A stretch of 64,000 nt of DNA from Streptomyces olivochromogenes (GCF_001514115.1 NZ_KQ948469.1:144705-208704); one strand, 5' to 3'; positions 44,638 to 53,007 are shown, numbered from the stretch's first letter. The notes: generated by a model from the letters alone, not told the origin. Translations and numbers: made by a program.

Positions 44638-45084
44638 TCAGTTGGTGCACGTCGTGCGCTCGGCGGTGGCATCGAGCCGGTACGGCAGATCCTTGTCCCG
44701 GAAGGGCGCGCGGTGCTCCTGGGCGGCCTTCGAGTTGTAGTCGTTGACCGACTCGATCCGCGTGGCCTTCAGCGCGGTGATCGACTGGTCGATCTGCGTC
44801 GCGCGAGTCTCCGAAGCGGACTTCCGCTCCTCCTGGAGGACCTGGATCGTCCCTTCGGCGTTCTGCACGGCCTCGCACAGATCGAAGAACTCCTCGTACG
44901 TGGTCTGCCGGAACTCGCCCGAGCCGACGGTGTTGTCGCGCTCGTCCGCCTCACCGCGGAACGGGGCGGTGATCCACGCCGCACCGCCGAAGGCGAACAC
45001 CCCGATCACGTACAACACCGCCAGGCCGATGACCCCGGCGACGGCCCAAGCCCCTAAGCGTGCCCCCTCGCGTACCTGCCCCAT
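44638..45084 (-). CDS. Small membrane protein with coiled-coil region
   Basis: A protein of 148 residues with one N-terminal membrane helix (AWAVAGVIGLAVLYVIGVFAFGG cut short here at residues ~12-34). An external domain follows, whose centre (residues ~70-105, LCEAVQNAEGTIQVLQEER and onward) is predicted to be helical coiled coil. Two Cys (LCEAV and TTCTN) could form a disulfide. It forms a pair with the downstream lipoprotein gene. Function unknown. Confidence 0.7.
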   Translation of the reverse strand: MGQVREGARLGAWAVAGVIGLAVLYVIGVFAFGGAAWITAPFRGEADERDNTVGSGEFRQTTYEEFFDLCEAVQNAEGTIQVLQEERKSASETRATQIDQSITALKATRIESVNDYNSKAAQEHRAPFRDKDLPYRLDATAERTTCTN

Positions 45085-45100
45085 GGCCTTCCCCCTTCAC

Positions 45101-45127
45101 AGGTGGTTCCGCGGCGTGGAACCACCT
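45101..45127 (-). promoter_or_regulatory. Hairpin in the leader of the membrane protein/lipoprotein pair
   Basis: A perfect 10-bp stem (AGGTGGTTCC / GGAACCACCT) with a seven-base loop ends 17 bases before the ATG at 45084, so it lies in the untranslated leader. It may be an attenuator or a terminator from upstream transcription. Confidence 0.45.
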
Positions 45128-45352
45128 TCCGCGAAGGAGGACACGGCGCCCGGTGAAACGGTTCCCCGGTCACGAGCGCCAGGAAGGGACTACCGGTGCG
45201 CGGTCGAGCCACTGCCGGCACACGGTCCAGTGGATGCGCACGCTGCCCGGTGTCGACCCACAGCCACTCAGACCCCGTGAACAGATCGATCATTTCCGGT
45301 GTTTGGCGTCCTCCGTGCGCGCCAGGAGTCGGGCTGCTTCCAGGCGCGCGAA

Positions 45353-45394
45353 GAAAGGCGCCCGACCTGGGCATTTACCCGTCAGGCGCCTTTC
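45353..45394 (-). terminator. Hairpin behind the phosphoesterase gene
   Basis: GAAAGGCGCC (45353-45362) pairs with GGCGCCTTTC (45385-45394) over a 22-base loop that can extend the stem by three pairs. Read leftward it follows the phosphoesterase stop by 113 bases. Plausible as a terminator. Confidence 0.45.
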
Positions 45395-45458
45395 ACGCGC
45401 CGTACTCTCGGCTCATGGACTGCTCGATGAGCGTCAAGCGCGTTCGGTAACGGAGTGC

Positions 45459-45487
45459 GGTTCACCCCTGCGTCAGCGGGGGCCAGG
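45459..45487. repeat. Solitary sequence resembling a type I-E CRISPR repeat
   Basis: The 29 bases starting CGGTTCACCCCTGCGTCAGC and continuing GGGGGCCAG have the form of actinobacterial type I-E repeats (CGGTTCACCCCCGCG..GCGGGG pattern) with the central palindrome. No second copy lies within a spacer length, and no cas gene is in the window. Confidence 0.35.
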
Positions 45488-45507
45488 GGGCAGCTGGATC
45501 GGCGGGG

Positions 45508-47118
45508 TCACCTCGTGTGGCCGTCGGAGCGCCGACGGTGGAGCGTGAAGGTCTCGAACACCGACAGTTCGCCGTTGGGCTTGTTCACGTTGTAGTAGGT
45601 CACGTGCATGCGGGTGGTGTCACCGGCGTGCCGTCCGGGGTCGACGGTGAAGGCGGCGAAGCCGTAGGGGTGCTCGATGTCCCGGACTCCGGTCCAGACC
45701 GCCTCCTCCTTGGTGTAGGTGGAGGTGCGCTTGCCGTTGGAGCCGGGGGTCGCCGACACAGCGGTGATCACCTTGGCGGTGCCGTCCGTGAAGAACTTCT
45801 CGTTGGTCGTGCCCGAGACGCCTCCGCCGCCGAGGATCATGTGCACGGTGCCAAGACCGGTGTCGATGGAGTCGGTTGCCTGGGAGACCGGACGCGGGGT
45901 CAGCGTCTCGCTGCCGGTGACGACGCCGCGGACGGCGAGGGAGCGCTCGTAGTTGTGCTCATGGCCGCACAGGACCAAGTCCACACCGTACCTGTCGAAC
46001 AGGGGGCCGTACTTCTGGCGCAGACCCAGGTCGGCGCCGTTGGCGTCCGAAGAGCTGATCATGACCTGGTGCATGGCGACGACCACCCAGTCGACGTCGT
46101 CGCAGGAGCGCGCCGCCTTCAGCTCCTTCTCCAGGAAGGCGAGTTGGCGTCCGCCGGAGTAGCCGCTGATGTAGACGTCGCCACCGTCCTGGAGGCAGTT
46201 GTCGTCGTTCTGCAGCACGATCACCCGGACGGAGCCGACCGTGAACGCGTACCACAGGCCCGCGAGTTCGGCGTCGGTCTCGGTGGACGGAAGGGTGAAG
46301 TAGGTCTGGTAGGCGCCGAGCCCGAGCGGGCCGTTCGCCTTCTCGATCTCGTGGTTGCCTGCCGCGGGCATCCAGGGGCGGAAGCGCGCGGAACGGGTGT
46401 TGTTGGTGAAGAAGTTGTTCCAGGTACGCACCCGGTCGACGTCCAGGTTCGCGTAGCACAGGTCGCCGTTGAGCAGATGGAAGAGCGGGGCGACCTGCTC
46501 GATGCCGGTGACGATGTCCTTCGTCGCGGGGGTGGAGTTCGCGTCGAGCGCCACCGTGCCGTTGGCCGCCCAGGTCACCTGCGGAGCGGACTGGTCTCCG
46601 AAGCTGGTGAAGGTGAACGGCTTCCGTCCACGCGGAGCGGTGCGGAACGTACCGCTGTCGGGCGTCGTGCCCTCGTGGGTGGCGAGGTAGACGTAGTCGG
46701 TGCCCGGGGTGAGCCGGTTCAGCGAGGCGTGGTGGACGTAGACGGTACGGCTGGAGGTGCCGTCCACGTAGGTGAGGGTCCGGGCGTTGGCGCTGGAGCC
46801 AAAGCCGTGCTCCAGCGTGCCGTAGTGCACAACGGGTCTGGTCACCGGTCTGTCGGTGATCCACGACACCGTCATCTGGGTGCGCGGGTCCGCCCCGAAG
46901 GTCAGGTGCAGCCCTTGGACCGGGGGCGCACCGGCCGAGTCCGCGGTGAGGTGAAGGGCCGGGGCGGCGAGCGGAGCGGCCTGCGCCGTACCTGCTCCCA
47001 GCAACGGGGTGACGGCCGCGCCGGCCCCCGCCGTACCGAGAAGGCCCAGCGCGTGGCGCCGGCTGACCCCCTCGGAAGACCTCGTCGACTCGTCCGATGT
47101 CCCTGTCTGTGTGGCCAT
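45508..47118 (-). CDS. Tat-secreted purple-acid-phosphatase-like metallophosphoesterase
   Basis: A protein of 536 residues. A twin-arginine leader (SRRHALGLLGTAGAGAAV) is followed by a fibronectin-like N-terminal domain (LHLTFGADPRTQMTVSWIT) as in purple acid phosphatases. The metallophosphoesterase core has FTSFGDQS, LNGDLCYAN, AAGNHEIE, VVAMHQVMI and LVLCGHEHNYERS, which supply the dinuclear-metal ligands. It acts outside the cell on phosphate esters. ATG 47118 has GAGAGGG upstream. One GTTCACT heptamer, as found in PHO boxes, lies in the promoter region, but a single copy proves nothing. Confidence 0.85.
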   Translation of the reverse strand: MATQTGTSDESTRSSEGVSRRHALGLLGTAGAGAAVTPLLGAGTAQAAPLAAPALHLTADSAGAPPVQGLHLTFGADPRTQMTVSWITDRPVTRPVVHYGTLEHGFGSSANARTLTYVDGTSSRTVYVHHASLNRLTPGTDYVYLATHEGTTPDSGTFRTAPRGRKPFTFTSFGDQSAPQVTWAANGTVALDANSTPATKDIVTGIEQVAPLFHLLNGDLCYANLDVDRVRTWNNFFTNNTRSARFRPWMPAAGNHEIEKANGPLGLGAYQTYFTLPSTETDAELAGLWYAFTVGSVRVIVLQNDDNCLQDGGDVYISGYSGGRQLAFLEKELKAARSCDDVDWVVVAMHQVMISSSDANGADLGLRQKYGPLFDRYGVDLVLCGHEHNYERSLAVRGVVTGSETLTPRPVSQATDSIDTGLGTVHMILGGGGVSGTTNEKFFTDGTAKVITAVSATPGSNGKRTSTYTKEEAVWTGVRDIEHPYGFAAFTVDPGRHAGDTTRMHVTYYNVNKPNGELSVFETFTLHRRRSDGHTR

Positions 47119-47522
47119 GGTGCCCTCTCTGGCGAGCAGTTGAGCTGACAACGACCGCACCTTGGCGCGCCCCAGCGGCCCCTGAGTGAACGTTGCGTTG
47201 CCAGACGGTCATTGCGCCGCGAGTGGCGGGCCACGGGGGCGATTCTTGCCCCTGCCTTTGCCAGTGGCCGCCCCGCCGTTGACGCGACCGCCTCACGCGG
47301 GCGCAACAGCCCGTGCGGTGGCCTCACGGCGTGACCGGGCCCTGGACGCCAGGTGGGCAGCAGGCGCCACCGAGCTCGGTCGGTAGCCGCAGGTGCCCGG
47401 CGGAAGGCCGGCCGCCGACTGTGCGGGACAGCGTCCGCGCGGTCTGCCGCGACCGGCCCACGACCGTCGATGAGCGAGGGCCTCTTCGACCCGGTCGCCC
47501 TTCGTCGAGCGAGCGTGACGGA
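47119..47522. other. Intergenic stretch, no gene seen
   Basis: 404 bases upstream of the phosphoesterase and downstream of the M24-like gene. The left part must carry the phosphoesterase promoter. Open frames are Ala/Arg/Pro-rich shadows. I see no repeat or hairpin of note. Confidence 0.4.
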
Positions 47523-48215
47523 TCAGCCGAGGTCGAGCAGTTCCTCGTAGAAGCCGCCGAACTCGCGCCCCCGGTCGACGAGATGGATCTCGAGGATCCA
47601 GTGGCAGCGGCGCCCGGCCTTGTCGACGCGTCGCAGCGGGGTGTCGTTGCCCGGCGCGATGTACGACTCCACGTCCGCGCCGTCGATCGTCTCGTGCGGG
47701 AACTCGCCGACGAGGTGTCCGGCGTGCCAGCCGCCCAGTTCCCAGCCCGCGTCGGTGGCAAGCCGCTCGACCTCGGCGTACAGCCGCTTGCCTGTGATGT
47801 CCGGGTCGCTCTCGAAGAAGCTTCGCCCGGCCGCGAAGACCTCGGGCAGGTCGTCGCGCAGCCGCTGCTTGACCGGGTCGTCGCCGAGGACGAAAGTGCG
47901 CCCGAAGTCGGCCTCGTACTCCTCGAAGATGGGCCCGAAGTCGGCGAACACGATGTCGTCCGCGCCGATCAGCCGGTCCGGCGGGTTCTCCCGGTAGGGC
48001 TTCAGCGTGTTCGGGCCCGAGCGCACGATCCGTTTGTGCCAGTGGCGGGTCGTGCCGAACAGTTCGTTCGCCAGGTCCCGGATGCGGTCGCTGACCGCCC
48101 GCTCGCCCTCCCCCGGCGCGATCAGCCCGCGCTCCTCGATCTTCGCGAACAACCGCTCGGCCTTCGCCTGGGCATCCAGCAGACGCGCGGCGCGCGTGGG
48201 TTCGTCATCCGCCAT
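47523..48215 (-). CDS. M24-family (Xaa-Pro peptidase-like) metallopeptidase
   Basis: A protein of 230 residues, short for the family and lacking the N-terminal creatinase domain. The pita-bread metal ligands appear in order: IVFADFGPIFEEYEADFGRTF (two Asp), GWHAGHLVGEFPHE (His), WILEIHLVD (Glu) and a last Glu in GGFYEELLDL. It may be an aminopeptidase or a non-peptidase relative. The ATG at 48215 has only a weak ribosome site; ATG 48242 in the same frame is possible. A PNPOx remnant lies immediately upstream. Confidence 0.75.
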   Translation of the reverse strand: MADDEPTRAARLLDAQAKAERLFAKIEERGLIAPGEGERAVSDRIRDLANELFGTTRHWHKRIVRSGPNTLKPYRENPPDRLIGADDIVFADFGPIFEEYEADFGRTFVLGDDPVKQRLRDDLPEVFAAGRSFFESDPDITGKRLYAEVERLATDAGWELGGWHAGHLVGEFPHETIDGADVESYIAPGNDTPLRRVDKAGRRCHWILEIHLVDRGREFGGFYEELLDLG

Positions 48216-48261
48216 GGGGCCGACCGTAGGCAGGTGAATCATCGTCCGGCAACCGAGTTCG

Positions 48262-48489
48262 TCACGGCCGCAGTCGTTGCCAGGACCCGTCCTGGCCCTG
48301 TTCGCGGTCGTGGCGGAGCCTGCGGTGGACTCGGTCGGGGCTGCCGTACCAGAACTCGGTGCTCTCCGGGACCAGCCGGTTTCCGGTCCATCCGGCAGGG
48401 CGCGGCGGCGGTTCGTTCCCGGCGAGCAGTGCACGGGCGCGCTCGCGCAGGGCGGGTTCGTCGGCGAGTGACCGGGGCTGTGCCGGAGC
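48262..48489 (-). pseudogene. C-terminal remnant of a pyridoxamine-phosphate-oxidase-like gene
   Basis: A minus-strand frame without start codon reads ...RPAGWTGNRLVPESTEFW, then YGSPDRVHRRLRHDRE and ends SWQRLRP. This is the C-terminal signature of pyridoxamine 5'-phosphate oxidase/PhzG proteins (RPPHWGGYRLxPxxVEFWQGRPxRLHDR). Everything N-terminal to it is missing; instead the frame is preceded directly by the stop of the amidotransferase-methyltransferase gene. I read it as a remnant. Confidence 0.7.
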
Positions 48490-49773
48490 TCAGCCGACGC
48501 GTACGGCATGGGCCAGGAAGTGGTGTCGCGCGTCCTCGTGGCGGGCCAGCCGCCAGCCTGCCGCGTTCAGGGCGGGCCGCAGGTTGGTCTCGGCCAGCGG
48601 GTCGTCGGGGTCCAGGGGACGGCCGTGCCGGGCGGCGCGTTCGACGCGGCCCGAGGGGTGGAAGAGCAGGAGGGTGCCACCCGGGGCGGTCACCCGGGCC
48701 CATTCGGCCAGCGCCGGGGCGGGTTCGGTGAGGTGGTTGATGAGTCCGGCGCTGAAGATGCCGTCCACCGAGCCGGAGGGCAGGGGCAGGTGGCAGGCGT
48801 CGGCGAGCAGCAACGCCGCGAGCTCATCACGGCCGTGCCGGGCGGCGGCGTCGAGCATCGCCGCGGTGACGTCCAATCCGAGGACCACACCCTTGTCTCC
48901 GACTCCCGCCCGCAGCGCGGGCAGCGCCCGTCCGCTGCCGCACCCCAGGTCGACCACCGTCTGCCCCACGCCGATCCCCATCCGGGCGACGGCGGCCGCG
49001 TAGACGGGTCCGTCGGCCGCGAAGCGCTCTTCCCAGGTCTCGGCCCTCGGCGTGAAGAACGCACGGGGCGATGTGTAGGCGGCGCGGGCCGCCACCAGCG
49101 CGGCGAACCGACCCAGTACCCGGGACCGGTGGGGCGCGAGGACCGCCAGTTCTTCCAGCGCGTCCTCGCGCAGGCCTGGTGCGGCAGCCGCATCATCCGG
49201 GAAGGCGGTCGCGAAGGCGTCGACCGCGGCGGCGTCGACCTCCAGATGGAACTGGAGTCCCCACGCCGCCGCGCCCACCCGGAACGCCTGTACCGGACAG
49301 CGGTCGCAGGAGGCCAACGCCACCGCCCCGGCGGAGAGGTCCATGGTGTCGCCGTGCCAGTGCAGCACCCGCAGCTGCTCCGGAAGCCCGGCGAACAGCG
49401 GGTCCCCGGCGGCGGCAGACCCGATGCGCACAGGGCCCCACCCCACCTGAAGTCCGTTGCCGGGCCGGGCCGTTCCTCCCGCCGCCACCGCCAGCAGCTG
49501 TGCGCCCAGACACACGCCGAGCACCGGCACCTGAGCATCCAGCGCCGCACGCAGCAGGCCCAACTCCGCCGCGCGCGTGGGGAATCCGCCGTCGCTGTAC
49601 GCGGACATCGGCCCGCCCAGCACCACCAGCGCCTCGGCCCCGTTCAAATCCTCGGGAAGCGGGTCACCGGCCCACACCCGGCACACCCGCGGAGCGAGCC
49701 CGGCTGCCTCCAAGGAGGTGCCTATCTCGTACGGGCCCTCCTCCGCCGCGTGCTGCACCACCAGAACAGCCAC
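48490..49773 (-). CDS. Fusion of class I glutamine amidotransferase and SAM methyltransferase
   Basis: A protein of 427 residues. Residues ~1-235 are a class I glutamine amidotransferase: LVVLGGPMSAYSD, the nucleophile elbow VLGVCLGAQLLA, and WGLQFHLEVD with the catalytic His-Glu. Residues ~255-425 are a class I methyltransferase: TVVDLGCGSGRALP (SAM-binding), LLADACHLPLPSGSVDGIFSAG and ARVTAPGGTLLLFHPSG. All key motifs are intact. The fusion suggests the two activities act on one substrate, or that the amidotransferase half is a gamma-glutamyl hydrolase-like enzyme. No ribosome site is obvious. Substrate unknown. Confidence 0.85.
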   Translation of the reverse strand: MAVLVVQHAAEEGPYEIGTSLEAAGLAPRVCRVWAGDPLPEDLNGAEALVVLGGPMSAYSDGGFPTRAAELGLLRAALDAQVPVLGVCLGAQLLAVAAGGTARPGNGLQVGWGPVRIGSAAAGDPLFAGLPEQLRVLHWHGDTMDLSAGAVALASCDRCPVQAFRVGAAAWGLQFHLEVDAAAVDAFATAFPDDAAAAPGLREDALEELAVLAPHRSRVLGRFAALVAARAAYTSPRAFFTPRAETWEERFAADGPVYAAAVARMGIGVGQTVVDLGCGSGRALPALRAGVGDKGVVLGLDVTAAMLDAAARHGRDELAALLLADACHLPLPSGSVDGIFSAGLINHLTEPAPALAEWARVTAPGGTLLLFHPSGRVERAARHGRPLDPDDPLAETNLRPALNAAGWRLARHEDARHHFLAHAVRVG

Positions 49774-49942
49774 GGCCGACCCCTTTCAGTTCCGCAGATG
49801 CCACCCTGAACAGCTCGATCGCATCGTACGCGCGAACTCCAATCGACTATCCAGGTAGCGCATGCGGAGGCGTGCGGACACCGTACCGGCAAGCGCCGGA
49901 AAGACCTTGCCGCTCGCTGTACGGACCTCGATACTTTGCACG

Positions 49943-50794
49943 GTGACGACGGAGGAATCAGACAAGCTGGGAACGGTGGGCCGGCTCATCCGCTACCCGG
50001 TGAAGTCGATGCTCGGCGAGGATCTCTCCACTGTCGACGTCACCGAGCGGGGCCTCGCCCACGACCGGCGCTTCGCTCTGACCGACCGGGACACCGGCAA
50101 GGTCGCCAGCGCCAAGCACCCCCGTCTGTGGCGCCGGCTGCTCACGTTGACGGCACGGGCCGAGGTGGGCGCGGTACGCATCACCGCTTCGGAGGGCAAG
50201 GTGCTGTGGTCGACCGATCCGGGCGTCGACGACGCGCTGTCGGAGATCGTGGGCCGCCGCGTCTCACTCACCGACACCCCTCCGTACGACGCGACACTCG
50301 ACCGCGCCGACCCCGAGGACGTACTGCGTGACGCCTCAACGCCACCGGTGAGCGCGCGGGAGGGGCGACTGGGCGGCGGTTCTCCGGGGGGTACGTTCTT
50401 CGACTACGCGCCCGTCCATCTGCTCACGACCTCAACGGTCACCCGGATCGCCGCCCTCGCCCCGACCAGCACCGCCGAGGCGGAGCGCTACCGCCCCAAC
50501 ATCGTGATCCGTACCCCTCTGGCCTCGGGTTTCGCGGAGAACGACTGGACCGGCCGGGCCCTGCGCATCGGCGCCGACCTCACCCTGCGCGTCATCGCGC
50601 GCACTCCGCGCTGCGCCGTGCCCACCCTGGCGCACGGCGCTCTCCCCCCGGACATCGCGGCCCTGCGGGTCCTGGCGGACCACAACCGGGTCATTCCGTT
50701 GGAGTCGATGGGGCCGCAGCCGTGCGCCGGCGTCTACGCCCAGGTGCTGCGGCCGGGGCCGATCCAGCTCGGCGACCCGGTCCGCTGGGCCTGA
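49943..50794 (+). CDS. MOSC-domain protein
   Basis: A protein of 283 residues. The N-terminal MOSC beta-barrel (LIRYPVKSMLGEDLSTVDVTERGLA) precedes the MOSC domain (YRPNIVIRTPLASGFAENDWTG, RCAVPTLAHG with a conserved Cys). MOSC proteins handle molybdenum-cofactor sulfur, as in mARC and MoCo sulfurase C-termini. GTG 49943 is chosen because the conserved barrel follows. It converges on the cyanase gene. Confidence 0.85.
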   Translation: MTTEESDKLGTVGRLIRYPVKSMLGEDLSTVDVTERGLAHDRRFALTDRDTGKVASAKHPRLWRRLLTLTARAEVGAVRITASEGKVLWSTDPGVDDALSEIVGRRVSLTDTPPYDATLDRADPEDVLRDASTPPVSAREGRLGGGSPGGTFFDYAPVHLLTTSTVTRIAALAPTSTAEAERYRPNIVIRTPLASGFAENDWTGRALRIGADLTLRVIARTPRCAVPTLAHGALPPDIAALRVLADHNRVIPLESMGPQPCAGVYAQVLRPGPIQLGDPVRWA

Positions 50795-50827
50795 CACGAG
50801 AAGTCCCTTCGACTGCTCAGTGAGTCA

Positions 50828-51271
50828 CTACCACTGGTACGGCAGATACTTCCCGTCGAGGGTGATGACGACCCGGTCGCCCGCGGGATCGGGAACACGG
50901 CGGACGTCGAGTCGGAAATTGATCGCGCTCATGATGCCGTCGCCGCACTGCTCGTGGATCAGCTCCTTGATGGTCGGCCCGTAGACCTGGACGACCTCGT
51001 AGAGCCGGTAGATCGTGGGATCCACGGGGACGGCCGCGTCCAGAGCTCCCCGGGTCGGCTGGAGCTGGAAGGCGAGGGCGGCGTCGTCGCCGAGTTCGAG
51101 CAGCGCCGCCGCCGTGGCCGCCTCGTCCTTGCCCATCGGGTGCTGGCCTAGCAGGGCCGCCGTGGTCCAGGCCAGCGGCTTGCCGACCGCTTCGGCCAGT
51201 TGGGCCCATGTGACCCCGGTCTTCACCTTGGCCTGACGTACGGCATCGGCGGCTTCCTGCTTGGTGAGCAT
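50828..51271 (-). CDS. cynS: Cyanate hydratase (cyanase)
   Basis: A protein of 147 residues. It converts cyanate plus bicarbonate to ammonia and carbon dioxide. The helical N-terminal half resembles a DNA-binding domain, as in all cyanases. The C-terminal half IYRLYEVVQVYGPTIKELIHEQCGDGIMSAINF contains the catalytic Arg, Glu and Ser (E. coli Arg96, Glu99, Ser122), quoted here in two runs of the same motif region ~85-117. GGGAG six bases before ATG 51271 decides the start. No carbonic anhydrase (cynT) or cyanate transporter lies beside it. Confidence 0.92.
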   Translation of the reverse strand: MLTKQEAADAVRQAKVKTGVTWAQLAEAVGKPLAWTTAALLGQHPMGKDEAATAAALLELGDDAALAFQLQPTRGALDAAVPVDPTIYRLYEVVQVYGPTIKELIHEQCGDGIMSAINFRLDVRRVPDPAGDRVVITLDGKYLPYQW

Positions 51272-51375
51272 GTGCATCTCCCTTGACGACGGTGGTCCTG
51301 GTCGCACGTCACACCAGAGTAGGAGCCGTGCCGGGGCACTGACCTACTGACCCGCGGGCCTACTGACCCACTGGC

Positions 51376-51412
51376 CCTACTGGCCTACTGGCCTACTGGC
51401 CTACTGGCCTAC
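51376..51412. repeat. 8-bp tandem repeat at the 3' end of the flavin reductase gene
   Basis: CCTACTGG is repeated exactly at 51376, 51384, 51392 and 51400, with a partial fifth copy to 51412; degenerate units extend left to about 51342. The flavin reductase stop codon (51409-51411) lies inside it. Confidence 0.85.
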
Positions 51413-51975
51413 AAGAGGTACTGCCACTTGGTCATGCGGTCCTTCAGGTCCACGGTCGGCCCGTCCAGGGTGAAGGTCCCGTCTCCGTGGTGGTGAAACA
51501 GCTGCGGTTGGGGCTGAGACGGGTCTGTCCACGCCCTGACGGCCTCCAGCAGGAAGAGGCTGTAGGGGGCCACGAGGCTGCTGTCGGCGACCCTGCACTC
51601 GATGTTGGCGAAACATTCGGCCACGAGTGGCGCCTGGACCTCCGCACCGGATACGGCGGTCAGGTCGAACTCCTCGAACTTGTCCACGTCGGCGCCCGAG
51701 CAGTTGCCGATGTCGACCACGGTGGCAGCCATGTCCGCCGTCGGGACCGAGATGACGCACTCGCCGGTTTCGACCAGGGCCTGGTAGCTGTGGTCCCAGG
51801 GGCCGATGGTGCACGCGATCAGAGGCGGGTCATGGCGCACCATCATGTTGAACCCGTTGGTCATCACGTTCGGAATTCCGCGGTGCCGGGTGGTGACCAG
51901 GATGACGGGGCCGGGCTCGATCAGACGGTGAACCTGGTCCAGGGGGTGTGGCTGAAGGTCCTTCACGGTGATCAT
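51409..51975 (-). CDS. Flavin reductase-like protein
   Basis: A protein of 188 residues of the flavin-reductase-like split-barrel family. The conserved strand GPVILVTTRHRGIPNVMTNGF is followed by PPLIACTIGPWDHSYQALVETGECVIS, with an FMN-contact pattern, and VECFANIECRVA-like segments. It probably transfers electrons from NAD(P)H to free or bound FMN. The start is ATG 51975. Its upstream region shares a motif with the SDR gene at 55464, suggesting common control. Confidence 0.8.
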   Translation of the reverse strand: MITVKDLQPHPLDQVHRLIEPGPVILVTTRHRGIPNVMTNGFNMMVRHDPPLIACTIGPWDHSYQALVETGECVISVPTADMAATVVDIGNCSGADVDKFEEFDLTAVSGAEVQAPLVAECFANIECRVADSSLVAPYSLFLLEAVRAWTDPSQPQPQLFHHHGDGTFTLDGPTVDLKDRMTKWQYLL

Positions 51976-52065
51976 GTGTGCTCCTGGTGCCGTACGATCC
52001 GCGCGTCGGCATCCCGGCCGGCGCACTGTCTGTCGAATCGAGTGTCGGCAGACGGGCGCACCGCT

Positions 52066-52090
52066 ATGAAGGCCGCGTTGTTCCTGGGTG
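52066..52090 (-). promoter_or_regulatory. Shared upstream element of the flavin reductase gene
   Basis: Read toward the flavin reductase gene this is CCCAGGAACAACGCGGCC then TTCAT. 22 of 26 bases here match 55360-55383 upstream of the SDR gene, in the same orientation and at similar distance (91 against 81 bases). A CACTCGA follows 20 and 19 bases later respectively. Confidence 0.6.
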
Positions 52091-52134
52091 CGGCAGGGCC
52101 AGCCTCCACCGGGCACTCATGTTCATGTGCGCCG

Positions 52135-53007
52135 CTACTGCTCCTTGGCGGCGAGGTCCGCCACGGGCACAGCCGCCTGGGCATGCCTCGGCTCGGCAGC
52201 CATGGTCCTCAGCGTCTCGAAGGCATCCGCGGTCGGGCTGGCCGGTTCGGCCTGATAGACCACCAGTTGCTGATGCGGGGCGCCGTTGACCGTGAAAGCC
52301 GCGAACTTGATGTGCAGGTCGCCTACCAGGGGATGCTTGAGATGCTTTCCTTCCTGGGACTTTCCCTTGACCTCGTGCATCTGCCAAATTCCCGCGAACT
52401 CCTCGCTCTGGGCGGACAGTTCCGCCACGACCTCGGCGATGCGGGCCGATTCGGGATCGTGGCCGTAGGCTGCCCTGATTTCGGCGACACAGGAGTGCGC
52501 GGCGCGCTCCCATTCCTGGTAGAACTCGCGCCCCGCCGGGTCGACGAACACCATGCGGGCGAGGTTGTCGAACTGGTCGAACCCGCTGTGGAGAGCCGTG
52601 GCAAGGGAATTGCCCGCCATGATGTCGAGAGCCGGGCCGATGACGAAGGCCGGAGTGTGCTCCCATCCGTCCATCAGCTGCAACAACTGCCGGCTGACGT
52701 CCGCCTCGCCCCAGTCGTGCGGGCGCTGCGAGGCGGTCAGACAGAGGCGGTTGAGATGGTCGGCAGCCTCCGCATCCAGTTTCAGCGCTTGCGCCACGGC
52801 CTCGAGCACCTGTGGGGACGGACTGTTTTCGCGCCCCTGTTCCAGCCTGATGTAGTAGTCGGAACTGACTCCGGCGAGCAGCGCGACTTCCTCTCTGCGC
52901 AGTCCCGGCACCCGACGTCGCCCGTGTTCGGGGAGACCGACATCGTGCGGCTTGAGGGCCTCTCGGCGGGCTCGGAGGAAATCACCCAAAGGTGTCCCAT
53001 TGCTCAT
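52135..53007 (-). CDS. XRE-family regulator with MmyB-like domain
   Basis: A protein of 290 residues. The helix-turn-helix is GLRREEVALLAGVSSDYYIRLEQ. The MmyB-type C-terminal domain has TPAFVIGPALDIMAGNSLATAL, FVDPAGREFYQEWERA and QQLVVYQAEPASPTADA, where aromatic residues are thought to hold a fatty-acid-like ligand. It is divergent from the second MmyB regulator at 53229 and ends 160 bases from the flavin reductase start. Probably controls the oxidoreductases of this module. Confidence 0.87.
   Translation of the reverse strand: MSNGTPLGDFLRARREALKPHDVGLPEHGRRRVPGLRREEVALLAGVSSDYYIRLEQGRENSPSPQVLEAVAQALKLDAEAADHLNRLCLTASQRPHDWGEADVSRQLLQLMDGWEHTPAFVIGPALDIMAGNSLATALHSGFDQFDNLARMVFVDPAGREFYQEWERAAHSCVAEIRAAYGHDPESARIAEVVAELSAQSEEFAGIWQMHEVKGKSQEGKHLKHPLVGDLHIKFAAFTVNGAPHQQLVVYQAEPASPTADAFETLRTMAAEPRHAQAAVPVADLAAKEQ

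Noticed and set aside
45459..45487. A CRISPR array
   Set aside because: Only one repeat-like unit and no spacer-separated copies or cas genes; kept only as a solitary repeat.
47119..47240. A PHO box controlling the phosphoesterase
   Set aside because: Only one GTTCACT heptamer is present, whereas PhoP binding needs at least two direct repeats.
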